Assembly: GCA_029974835.1 (NCBI GenBank)
Contig: JARKQN010000074.1
Span: forward strand, 1-49,735
Direction of reading: 5' to 3'
DNA length: 49,735 nt
From: Bacteroidales bacterium
GTDB lineage: Bacteria; Bacteroidota; Bacteroidia; Bacteroidales; VadinHA17
Shown: piece by piece, positions 8,835-15,914 of the stretch
Position numbering within the stretch: position 1 is the first letter of the stretch
Layout of the letters: every line of letters begins with the position of its first letter
Program-made: the position numbers and the translations under genes
The notes under the pieces: generated by a model
What the model was told of the DNA's origin: nothing
Databases searched by the model: none
Seen by the model: the letters and a program-made list of their open reading frames with translations, nothing else

Positions 8835-9572
8835 TCAGTTTTGCATTTTTTTCATTATTTCGGGATATAATTCGTCTTTAACCCATTTAAATTCAGGTTC
8901 AATTGCCAGAATCCTGTCAACGAATTTCAATGAGGATGTATAATCTCCCACGTAGGTATAAGCCCGCGCCACAAGGGTCAGGAGATGCATGTAATTCCAG
9001 TCTCCGGTATTATTTCCGTTGTTTCTCTCCATTAAATTCAGGGCTTTGAGATAGTATTCCAGAGCTTCCTGCTTTGATCCGCCGAAAATCTGGGGTGTAT
9101 AGAACCTTATATTTCCGTACTGCACCCATGCCATCGGGTTTTTGTCGTCGAGTCCGATTGCTTCCTTTGCAGCATCAATGCTTTTAAGGCCCAGCACGGG
9201 TGCAAGCATTTTATTCATTCCTATCCTGTAACCGTAAAAGGCCGATTCATATGACCTTACCAGGGAGAGGTACGCTTTGTTCTTTTCCAGGGTTTTAAGG
9301 TTTTTTTCAGCCAGTTCGAGGTACTTTTTTGCCTCTTCATTCCGTCCCGTTCCGATACACCATCCTATGTAACCGTACTGGTAATTGACCAGCCGGGCCA
9401 GACCTGTACCATCAGTAGGCTTAGCGGTCTGAAAACGGTCTGTGATTTCTTTCCATCGCTGCATATTACCCGAGATATAGGCTTTATAGATTTCTGCATT
9501 GAAATCCTCACCGTAAACAATTGCAGTCAGGAAAAGAAACAAAGTTATTATCGTACGCTTCGGCCTTTCCAT
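8835..9572 (-). CDS. Secreted TPR-like protein in the carotenoid operon
   Basis: A 245-residue protein with a signal peptide at residues 1-20 (MERPKRTIITLF, cleavage near VYGED). It continues with helical repeats resembling tetratricopeptides, for example around EEAKKYLELAEKNLKTLEKN, GGSKQEALEYYLKALNLMERN and DYTSSLKFVDRILAIEPEF. The open frame extends 315 bases further upstream, but that part overlaps the glycosyltransferase gene and reads as cysteine- and histidine-rich nonsense. I therefore chose the ATG at 9572, which gives a signal peptide and a 25-base overlap with the upstream gene. It should act in the periplasm. Its role in carotenoid formation or placement is unknown. Confidence 0.82.
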   Translation of the reverse strand: MERPKRTIITLFLFLTAIVYGEDFNAEIYKAYISGNMQRWKEITDRFQTAKPTDGTGLARLVNYQYGYIGWCIGTGRNEEAKKYLELAEKNLKTLEKNKAYLSLVRSYESAFYGYRIGMNKMLAPVLGLKSIDAAKEAIGLDDKNPMAWVQYGNIRFYTPQIFGGSKQEALEYYLKALNLMERNNGNNTGDWNYMHLLTLVARAYTYVGDYTSSLKFVDRILAIEPEFKWVKDELYPEIMKKMQN

Positions 9573-10642
9573 TCGTAGCCTCCCTTTAAACTGTTTATTA
9601 TTGCCTTTATGATGAAAAAACCTGCGGCCATCTGCTGAGGGATGGCATAAAAGAGGTTTTGTGCAATGTTCTGCCCGCTTGCAGCGGAAACAAAAACCCT
9701 TATGAGAAACCCGAAGCCGATGTATGCCAGGGCCTGCCATAACTGCAGGTAAATAAAAACGGGAATAAACCCGAATGTCGTTACAAACCAGAAAAGAATT
9801 GCCGCAAAAAACGAGTTCCCGAAATATGCAATTATGTTCTTCGAAAATCCTTCTGCAGCTTCCCTGAAATCCCTGTACATTCTGCATTTTATTGAGTCAT
9901 CGCCGGTCAGGCAGGCGATTCTGTGCCTCATCCTCTTAAGCATTCTTGCGCCCGCTATATCCTCAACCCTTTTGTTTCTGAGTTTTTCGTGCGGCTGAAC
10001 CCGCCGGTATATCTCAGTGTCATAGAACATGAACTGTCCGTTTGCTGCCGACAGTGAGGGAAAGCGCATCACCTCTCTCACAAAAACCAGCGGCAGTAGC
10101 GAGAGAAGTATGTAATTCATAACCGGGACACTGATTTTTTCCCCGGTGCTTATCATGATCTGTTTCGGGAAGATTGAGATGAGTGCAAGCCTGTGCCTCT
10201 TTGCAAATGAAATCATATCGGGGATGATGCTTCCTGAAATCCTGACATCAGCATCGAGGAAAAGCAGCCATCGACCCCCTGCTTCCTTTGCCAGGCAATG
10301 ACAGGCGTAATTTTTCCCTGTCCATCCCTCCGGCAATCCTTCCGACCTTATCAGCCTTATCCTTTTATCGCGTTCACTGTGACTCAACACAACCTTTGCA
10401 GTTTCATCTTCCGACATATCGTCGAACACCAGAATTTCAACATTTTCATATAGCTGTTCATCCAGGTCACCCAGAAGTGTACCGATATTTGATTCCTCAT
10501 TTCTTGCCGGGATCAGTACCGATACAAGGGGCTTGTCGTACAGAGTGCCCCGGCGGGGTTTTTCACGGAATGCTAGATTTATGAAAGATACCATAAGCCT
10601 GAGCGCTCCGAATGAAAAGATAATATATGCAACCACTATCAT
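9548..10642 (-). CDS. Family 2 glycosyltransferase, likely carotenoid glycosyltransferase
   Basis: A 364-residue membrane-bound GT-A enzyme. A hydrophobic N-terminal helix (residues 2-22) is followed by the GT2 core with VSVLIPARNEESNIGTL (40-56), VFDDMSEDET (72-81) and the metal-binding DAD in LLFLDADVRI (126-135). Two or three hydrophobic helices lie near the C-terminus. The layout resembles CrtQ/CruC-type enzymes that add glucose to a hydroxylated carotenoid end group. Its start codon overlaps the stop of the upstream acyltransferase as ATGA, showing tight coupling. The carotenoid substrate is inferred from the operon; a lipid glycosyltransferase role is also possible. Confidence 0.85.
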   Translation of the reverse strand: MIVVAYIIFSFGALRLMVSFINLAFREKPRRGTLYDKPLVSVLIPARNEESNIGTLLGDLDEQLYENVEILVFDDMSEDETAKVVLSHSERDKRIRLIRSEGLPEGWTGKNYACHCLAKEAGGRWLLFLDADVRISGSIIPDMISFAKRHRLALISIFPKQIMISTGEKISVPVMNYILLSLLPLVFVREVMRFPSLSAANGQFMFYDTEIYRRVQPHEKLRNKRVEDIAGARMLKRMRHRIACLTGDDSIKCRMYRDFREAAEGFSKNIIAYFGNSFFAAILFWFVTTFGFIPVFIYLQLWQALAYIGFGFLIRVFVSAASGQNIAQNLFYAIPQQMAAGFFIIKAIINSLKGGYEWKGRSVR

Positions 10643-11268
10643 GCGAACCTGGCCCTTTCAATGTTTTTAGTCCGGCACTCGTCATAAAATATTTTATATC
10701 TGTCACGCAGTGCCCCGGTGGTCATAGCACAGTTTTTTACCTCCGTGAAATATATAAAGAGCGAAGGTTTCTGCTCATTGTAATAATCTACCAGGCTGGC
10801 AACGAACACCAGGTGAATCCTGTCCTCTTTCCCTGAAAGTATTTTTTCAATCCCCTTCTCAAAATAAATTTCGGTCTGATAAAGAGATTCGAGCCTGCCC
10901 TGGGGAAAAACCAGCAGCAGGTTTTCACTTTTCTCAATAATTTCCCTGGCATGGTTTATTGTTTCGATGATGCTCTTTGATCCCCGGTGTACCGAGAAAC
11001 CGCCGGAATACATGAAAAACCAGAATTTACGGAGCTGCTCCTCGAGCATCATGAAATGAAACCTGCGTCTGAAAACCCTGAGATTAAGAAACATCACCCA
11101 GAAGCCGTCCCACCAGCCCACATGGTTTGCAATCACCACCACGGCTTTCCCGTTATCGTCGAATTCTCCCTCTGTAACAACCCTTCTGAAGGAACGCCTG
11201 ATTTTATACAGTGAGTATAATTTGAAAAAATTGTAAATGAATAAATTATGCTTTGCTTTAATTATCAT
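10639..11268 (-). CDS. PlsC-like acyltransferase, possible carotenoid glycoside acyltransferase
   Basis: A 209-residue acyltransferase of the lysophosphatidic-acid acyltransferase fold. The catalytic HxxxxD motif is His49 to Asp54 in ANHVGWWDG. The second motif is FPQGRLES, a variant of the usual FPEGTRS. The best start is the ATG at 11268, which overlaps the upstream stop codon as ATGA; an ATG six codons earlier would create a longer overlap. Between a cruF-like gene and a glycosyltransferase, a role like CruD (adding a fatty acid to a carotenoid sugar) is likely. General phospholipid synthesis cannot be excluded. Confidence 0.85.
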   Translation of the reverse strand: MIIKAKHNLFIYNFFKLYSLYKIRRSFRRVVTEGEFDDNGKAVVVIANHVGWWDGFWVMFLNLRVFRRRFHFMMLEEQLRKFWFFMYSGGFSVHRGSKSIIETINHAREIIEKSENLLLVFPQGRLESLYQTEIYFEKGIEKILSGKEDRIHLVFVASLVDYYNEQKPSLFIYFTEVKNCAMTTGALRDRYKIFYDECRTKNIERARFA

Positions 11269-11936
11269 TCTGCAAAGGTAAACCAAACCGAGAGTAAAAT
11301 AAAATAAGCAACCTGTGATGCGATTACAGGTATGTCCGATCTGAAAGTTATCCTTACACCGGCAATCTTTAAGAGAGCGTGCATGATTAAGGCAATTGCA
11401 AACCAGGCAACATAATTTCTTACCGGAACCCCATTACCCTCCCAATACCACATATCGAGCTTATCCGCGGTTATCTCAAGGAAAATATCATATATCACCA
11501 TTATTGCTGCTGCCGCTGATATTTTGAATAATACATTTATTTTCATTCTCTCTGTAACAGAGGCTGTTGCAAAAACAAGCAGGGTCCAGTTGATGCCGAT
11601 CATCAGCGGTGTTTCGAACAGCTTCGGCCCCAGGGTGGGACCATAGGTGTAACTTCCGAAAATCTTTCCCGTAGCCACACCGGCAACCTCAACGAAAAAG
11701 CCTGATGCCGCAATTACGGCAGTCATAACCCATGCCTTCATGCTGAGGGATTTATCAGGGAACAGCATCAGCACAGCCAGGCTCAGCAGAATGGCAAAAG
11801 GAAAAATCAGCAGGAAAAGCGGTCTAGTAAAAGGAATTATGGTACCGGCAAGGCCGATCAGGTAAAAGTTAACCAAAAAGAGAGTTATCTCTCTTGTTGG
11901 TTTGTTACGGATTTTTTCGGTCAGTTGTGGTATCAA
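11265..11936 (-). CDS. cruF: Carotenoid biosynthesis membrane protein, CruF/DUF422 family
   Basis: A 223-residue integral membrane protein with about six to seven hydrophobic helices. It carries the family motif FGSYTYGPTLGPKLFETPL at residues 93-111, followed by MIGINW. Characterised members (CruF of cyanobacteria and Deinococcus, and haloarchaeal hydratases) add water across the 1',2' double bond of an acyclic carotenoid end, giving a tertiary hydroxyl that can be glycosylated. That fits the glycosyltransferase and acyltransferase downstream. No ATG is available between the crtB stop and the first helix; the TTG at 11936 is the probable start. It follows crtB by 30 bases. Confidence 0.85.
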   Translation of the reverse strand: MIPQLTEKIRNKPTREITLFLVNFYLIGLAGTIIPFTRPLFLLIFPFAILLSLAVLMLFPDKSLSMKAWVMTAVIAASGFFVEVAGVATGKIFGSYTYGPTLGPKLFETPLMIGINWTLLVFATASVTERMKINVLFKISAAAAIMVIYDIFLEITADKLDMWYWEGNGVPVRNYVAWFAIALIMHALLKIAGVRITFRSDIPVIASQVAYFILLSVWFTFAE

Positions 11937-11966
11937 GCCGCAGGTTTTTAGGGGAAAGGTAAAATA

Positions 11967-12806
11967 TCAGATCAGATTTAATTTATTCATTATGAAAGCC
12001 CGTGCCAGGAGAAGTAGTTTAACGGCATCAGGAACCCTGATGCGTCGTTCGGCAAGTTCGCCGGCCGGTGTTGATTTAATTCTCTTCAGCAGTTTCAGAT
12101 AATAAAGATAAGCAGTCAGCACGCCAAGTCTTGCACGCGACGGAAGCTTCCTTATTCCGGGAAGGGCAGCCGCAAAGTCATTTCTTATATCTGCGATGAT
12201 ATCAGCCTTTACGTCTTCATCTAATCCTTTATGTATGATATCGGGAAAATATCTTCTACCCAGTTCCGTCATGTCGGCCCGGAGGTCTCTCAGGAAATTA
12301 ACTTTCTGGAATGCTGCGCCAAGTCTTCTTGCCGGTTCGGAAAGAGTCTGAAAAGCCTCTTCATCACCCCTGAGAAAAATTCTGAGACACATAAGTCCGA
12401 CCACCTCGGCCGATCCGTAAATATATTCATCCATCTGTATCTCCGATACATACTCTTTCCTGCCGAGGTCGTATTTCATGCTTTTGAGAAAGGCCTGAAC
12501 GAGGTGATCGGGTATATTGTATTTTCTGACTGTGTTCTGAAAAGAATTAAGTATAGGATTAAGGCTTATTCCCTGATTTACAGCCTCATAATAGTCTTCC
12601 TCAAATTTTTTCAGTAGCCGGGCTTTGTCAAATTTATGAAATGAGTCAACAATCTCATCAGCAAATCTTACAAAGCCGTAAACAGAATATATCGCATCCC
12701 TGGTTTCCCTTTCGAGGAGGCTTACGGCAATGGAAAATGATGTACTGTATTTTCTGGTAACAAGCCTGCTGACAGAAACTGTAAGATCGTTATATAAATT
12801 GTTCAT
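11967..12806 (-). CDS. crtB: Phytoene/squalene synthase family protein CrtB
   Basis: A 279-residue trans-isoprenyl diphosphate synthase that should join two geranylgeranyl diphosphates head to head into phytoene, the first committed step of carotenoid synthesis. The first aspartate-rich motif is DEIVD at residues 50-54 within YGFVRFADEIVDSF. The second is NFLRDLRAD, with Asp174 and Asp178. The length matches the family. It is the first gene of the seven-gene operon and begins about 90 bases after the terminator hairpin of the upstream operon. Squalene or C30 synthesis is an alternative activity of this family, but the linked crtI and cruF favour a carotenoid. Confidence 0.93.
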   Translation of the reverse strand: MNNLYNDLTVSVSRLVTRKYSTSFSIAVSLLERETRDAIYSVYGFVRFADEIVDSFHKFDKARLLKKFEEDYYEAVNQGISLNPILNSFQNTVRKYNIPDHLVQAFLKSMKYDLGRKEYVSEIQMDEYIYGSAEVVGLMCLRIFLRGDEEAFQTLSEPARRLGAAFQKVNFLRDLRADMTELGRRYFPDIIHKGLDEDVKADIIADIRNDFAAALPGIRKLPSRARLGVLTAYLYYLKLLKRIKSTPAGELAERRIRVPDAVKLLLLARAFIMNKLNLI

Positions 12807-12895
12807 TGGGTCCGGGACTAAAAATACTTCCGGCTAAATTTAACAAATTCTGAGAGTATTTGTTTGCCATTTCAGTAATTGAACATCATAAAAGG

Positions 12896-12930
12896 CAGAA
12901 TCCGTCTGTTACCTGAACAGCCGGATTCTG
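12896..12930 (-). terminator. Intrinsic terminator after the PspC-PadR-PspC operon
   Basis: CAGAATCCG at 12896-12904 pairs with CGGATTCTG at 12922-12930. Inside it, CTGTT (12906-12910) pairs with AACAG (12916-12920) around a five-base loop, making a 14-pair stem broken by a single T-C mismatch. On the minus strand the stem is followed by CCTTTTATG. It lies about 38 bases after the large PspC gene stop and before crtB, so it should separate the two operons. Confidence 0.7.
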
Positions 12931-12967
12931 AAATGAAAAATATAGAAATGAAAACGGGGCGGGTTGG

Positions 12968-14515
12968 TTACCGGCCTGAACCTGCTTCCACAAGCTCCCC
13001 ATCCTCTAGCCTCCAGAGGTTATTGCCGGGGTGCCGGGGGCGGGAATCATTGAAAATCATATTTCCTGTAATCTTCTCAACCTCCCTGTCAATCCGGATG
13101 ATTTTACCTTCAGGTATCCTGATATTAACATCAATGAACGATCCTGACCATTTGGTTCCCGCAGGGATCTCATAATACTGGTCGATAAATATCGTGTCTC
13201 CGAGAATGCTGTAATTGAATATAAGTGCACCTGCCTTTTCATAAGCCTCCCTGGCCGTTCTTCCGTGCATTATCTTTTCAACCTCCAGTTCATAGAAATT
13301 GCCTTCCGACTCTTCAAATGATATTTCCGGTTTTGAGAATATCCTTCTCTGATCTGAAGTGAAATAGAGTGAATATTCTTCTCCCGGGACGCTGATTTCC
13401 CTGTCATATTCAAGGTCAGCCACTTTCCTGCCGCACCTGATGTACAGGGTATCAGAATCAGCTGATACTTTTAGCTGGTCGACAACCCTTCCCTGCTCAG
13501 CAAAGCTTATGCCCTGGGTGAAAAGCAGCATAACAAGGCCTGACAGGGCAGCCACCCAGAGAACAAGAGCGGTAACACTTAGGGCCAATGTCCTGGCACG
13601 GAAATAAAAAATCATTTTCAAACCCCAGTAAATCAAAGCCAGCAACGGAAGTATCACCACCACCGAAGCAAGAACCATTACCCATGGGGTCAGGGCGGGA
13701 GAAATTACCAGGTTAAGAAAATCGGGCATATAGAAAAGGCTGTCGGTTATAGTTCCGGCAAAAAAGTAACCCGGATACCTGAGGTAAAAGATCATAATGA
13801 AGGTTACCAGCATTGAAAAGGCTGTAAGAACAAATATTATCCCGGCAATGATCATAACAATCCTAACCATGATACGCAGAAGCCTTCCGAGAGCAATGAA
13901 AATTTCGTTCAGGACCCTTGCGGCCGGACTGGTTCCCTTAGAGGAATTTCTGATATTACGGCCTGGTGCCGTATCGGCTTTTCTTCCTGAGGAGGCATAA
14001 TAGCCCGGGCCGTAGAGATCTCTTTTCATCCTTTCATCAACGGCAGCGGGAAGGGCAATCCACAAGCCCAGATAGATAAAGAAGCCTATTCCGAAAAAGA
14101 GCGAGAATAGTATGAATCCGAGCCTTATCCAGACCGGGTCAGTATTAAGGTATGCCCCGATGCCGCCGCAAACCCCGCTTATTACCGAATTATCGGGATC
14201 CCTGTAAAGACGCCTTCCCGTCCTGGCTTCTCCTGAAAATTCTCCGGCGGTGTCTGACTGGTCAAAATCTTCCGGACGGCCTATGATATCTATTACAGTT
14301 CTGACATTTTCAGATGAGATAACGCCTGATAATCCCTTCCGGGAATTGAATAATTCGGCTATTCGTCCTTCTATATCCTCAATTGCTTCATAACCTCCCG
14401 GAGTGTTTTTTAACCTGTTGCTTATTGCATTAAGGTAGTCGCGCAGTAAATAATATGCTTCCGTTTCTATCTGGAAGAGTGTTCCTGCAAGGTTTATTTT
14501 TATGGTTTTGTCCAT
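12968..14515 (-). CDS. PspC-domain membrane protein with C-terminal beta-rich region
   Basis: A 515-residue membrane protein. Residues 1-90 form a small domain (IKINLAGTLFQIETEAYYLLRDYL... IEDIEGRIAELF) that also occurs in the neighbouring 196-residue protein. Residues 103-160 are the PspC domain (YRDPDNSVISGVCGGIGAYL). Four further hydrophobic helices lie between about 205 and 345. The last 170 residues are soluble and beta-rich (YNREISVPGEEYS-like strands, DVNIRIPEGKIIRIDREV), typical of large Bacteroidota PspC proteins. PspC proteins sense envelope stress in enterobacteria, but the role in Bacteroidota is poorly known. It is the last gene of the PspC-PadR operon, 19 bases after padR. Confidence 0.87.
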   Translation of the reverse strand: MDKTIKINLAGTLFQIETEAYYLLRDYLNAISNRLKNTPGGYEAIEDIEGRIAELFNSRKGLSGVISSENVRTVIDIIGRPEDFDQSDTAGEFSGEARTGRRLYRDPDNSVISGVCGGIGAYLNTDPVWIRLGFILFSLFFGIGFFIYLGLWIALPAAVDERMKRDLYGPGYYASSGRKADTAPGRNIRNSSKGTSPAARVLNEIFIALGRLLRIMVRIVMIIAGIIFVLTAFSMLVTFIMIFYLRYPGYFFAGTITDSLFYMPDFLNLVISPALTPWVMVLASVVVILPLLALIYWGLKMIFYFRARTLALSVTALVLWVAALSGLVMLLFTQGISFAEQGRVVDQLKVSADSDTLYIRCGRKVADLEYDREISVPGEEYSLYFTSDQRRIFSKPEISFEESEGNFYELEVEKIMHGRTAREAYEKAGALIFNYSILGDTIFIDQYYEIPAGTKWSGSFIDVNIRIPEGKIIRIDREVEKITGNMIFNDSRPRHPGNNLWRLEDGELVEAGSGR

Positions 14516-14534
14516 TGCATCAGTTATTATAAAA

Positions 14535-14867
14535 TTATTTCCTGTTTTTTCTTATAAGGCCCACCGATTCAACGAGTTCTGCCCAGGCCTGGTCGAGCTC
14601 CGCGAGATATTTCCTCCCCTGTCCGGTAAGCTCATAGTATTTTCGGGGAGGTCCCTGGGGTGATTCTTCCCACCTGTAACTAAGCAACCCGGCGTTTTTG
14701 AGCCTGGTCAGGAGCGGGTACAGAGTACCTTCAACAACAATGACTTTTACTTCCTTAAGTTCTCTTATTATATCGCTCGCATAGCATGAGTTGCCTGACA
14801 GCACAAGAAGAATACAGTATTCAAGTATTCCCTTGCGCATTTGTGCTGTTGTATTCTCAATATCCAT
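14535..14867 (-). CDS. PadR-family transcriptional regulator
   Basis: A 110-residue winged-helix repressor. It has the PadR core QMRKGILEYCILLVLS followed by SDIIRELK and the wing VVEGTLYPLLTRLKNAGLLSYRW (residues 43-65), then GPPRKYYELTGQGRKYL, all diagnostic of the family. It lacks a long C-terminal dimer domain, so it belongs to the short PadR-s2 type. It lies between two PspC genes on the same strand and is very likely the repressor of its own operon through the palindrome at 15573-15591. The inducing signal is unknown, although members respond to antibiotics, phenolics or envelope stress. Confidence 0.93.
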   Translation of the reverse strand: MDIENTTAQMRKGILEYCILLVLSGNSCYASDIIRELKEVKVIVVEGTLYPLLTRLKNAGLLSYRWEESPQGPPRKYYELTGQGRKYLAELDQAWAELVESVGLIRKNRK

Positions 14868-14914
14868 AGTATTTTTTATAAATTGTAATCAGAATATTCT
14901 CCTTTTAAAGCTTT

Positions 14915-15505
14915 TTACAGGTTCATCTTTTTGCGCACCTGTTCAAATTCCCTCTTAACCGATTCCTTAATGTTATGAATATCCACCGGTTCGCCTCTCA
15001 TTTCAATTTTCTGAGCCGTTGTCCTGGCTTCAGGAAGCACTATCCAGAGGATAAGATATATCAGTAAGCCCAACCCGCCGGCAAACACGAGGGCCAGGAA
15101 GATTATCCTGATCACCAGGGGTTCGATATGCCAGTATGCTGCGATACCGGCGCATACGCCTCCTATCATCCTGTTGTCCGGATCGCGGTACATCCTGTGT
15201 GTTCCGGCTGCACCTGTTCTCCCTCTATTGCCCTCTCCGTTTTTACCTGCAATGTCTTCAGGTGTACCAAGAACAGAAATCACCGCCTTGACATCTTCAA
15301 TGGTGATAACCTGTTTGTAGTCTGACAGCTTCGCCCTGAAGAGCTCGGCTATCCTTGATTCTATATCATTCAGTATTTCACCGGAGCTCTCTTCCTGGGC
15401 AAACCATATCCCGAGGTTTTCCAGGTAAGCTCTCAGCTCGTCATACGCATCCTCATCTATGTTAAATGAGTACCCTCCGAGATTAACGCTTAACGTGATT
15501 TTCAT
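14915..15505 (-). CDS. Small PspC-domain protein
   Basis: A 196-residue membrane protein with the same N-terminal domain as the large PspC protein (ITLSVNLGGYSFNIDEDAYDEL, ILNDIESRIAELF), then a PspC domain at about 104-160 (YRDPDNRMIGGVCAGIAAYW) with one or two hydrophobic helices, and a charged tail (SVKREFEQVRKKMNL) that may form a coiled coil. The open frame starts 16 codons earlier, but the ATG at 15505 directly precedes the conserved domain and leaves room for the promoter, so I use it. It is the first gene of the operon and 47 bases upstream of padR. Confidence 0.86.
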   Translation of the reverse strand: MKITLSVNLGGYSFNIDEDAYDELRAYLENLGIWFAQEESSGEILNDIESRIAELFRAKLSDYKQVITIEDVKAVISVLGTPEDIAGKNGEGNRGRTGAAGTHRMYRDPDNRMIGGVCAGIAAYWHIEPLVIRIIFLALVFAGGLGLLIYLILWIVLPEARTTAQKIEMRGEPVDIHNIKESVKREFEQVRKKMNL

Positions 15506-15550
15506 GATCTTAATTATTAAGTACCTTTCTAAACATACAATATTTCTTTG

Positions 15551-15558
15551 CAAAGATA
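15551..15558 (-). promoter_or_regulatory. -7 promoter element of the PspC-PadR operon (TATCTTTG)
   Basis: The minus strand reads TATCTTTG, matching the Bacteroidota -7 consensus TAnnTTTG exactly. Transcription would start near 15544, about 40 bases before the ATG at 15505. The PadR-type palindrome begins 15 bases upstream and covers the -33 region, consistent with repression. Confidence 0.6.
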
Positions 15559-15572
15559 TATTTATTTTTTTA

Positions 15573-15591
15573 TACTATGTATTACATAGTA
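15573..15591. promoter_or_regulatory. PadR-type operator palindrome
   Basis: TACTATGTATTACATAGTA is a perfect 9-base inverted repeat around one central base. Its ends TACT/AGTA and the overall form resemble operators described for small PadR-family repressors. It overlaps the -33 region of the promoter that drives pspC-padR-pspC, so PadR probably shuts off its own operon here. Binding has not been shown; this is inference from position and symmetry. Confidence 0.7.
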
Positions 15592-15664
15592 GTAAAATTT
15601 TTAAAATATTTTTCATTTCACCTGGCTTGCCCAAGGTAACTCGATGATATTTAGTTCGTTATTC

Positions 15665-15823
15665 TCAGCAAGAATAAACCCGGTTTACAAGGATTGTTTT
15701 TCCCGCAGGTGTTAAAAATGACTCCGGGTGGAACTGGAGACCACAGATATCAGGATTTTTATGACTAACAGCCATTATTTTATTACCGGAACTGACAGCT
15801 GTTATTTCGAGGCATGTAAGGAT
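15665..15823 (-). pseudogene. pabA: 3' remnant of pabA/trpG (glutamine amidotransferase)
   Basis: About 50 codons on the minus strand read as the C-terminal quarter of the glutamine amidotransferase subunit of aminodeoxychorismate/anthranilate synthase. Visible are CLEITAVSS, KIMAVSHKN, then GLQFHPESFLTPAGK, which carries the His and Glu of the Cys-His-Glu triad. The N-terminal three quarters, including the nucleophilic Cys, are missing: the upstream DNA is now the promoter and start of pabB on the other strand. There is no ATG for it. The arrangement fits an old divergent pabA-pabB pair in which the 5' part of pabA was deleted. Confidence 0.72.
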
Positions 15824-15884
15824 GGTAAAGATTCCAGTTAAAGGAGTCGTTAATGTCTGCAATCAGAAGGTTCATACAAACATC

Positions 15885-15892
15885 TATATTTG
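15885..15892 (+). promoter_or_regulatory. -7 promoter element of pabB (TATATTTG)
   Basis: TATATTTG matches the Bacteroidota -7 consensus exactly. It places the transcript start near 15899, so the pabB start must lie at 15915 or later, not at the first ATG of the open frame (15822). No good -33 TTG is visible. Confidence 0.55.
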
Positions 15893-15914
15893 CAAAAATA
15901 ACTCCTTTGTTCTT

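Noticed and set aside
9573-9887. Upstream extension of the TPR gene frame (105 codons)
   Set aside because: It overlaps the glycosyltransferase coding sequence, reads as Cys/His-rich sequence without a signal, and the ATG at 9572 gives a normal signal peptide.
15822-15914. N-terminal extension of pabB to the first ATG of the frame
   Set aside because: A full-match -7 element at 15885-15892 lies inside it, and the extension has no counterpart in the family.
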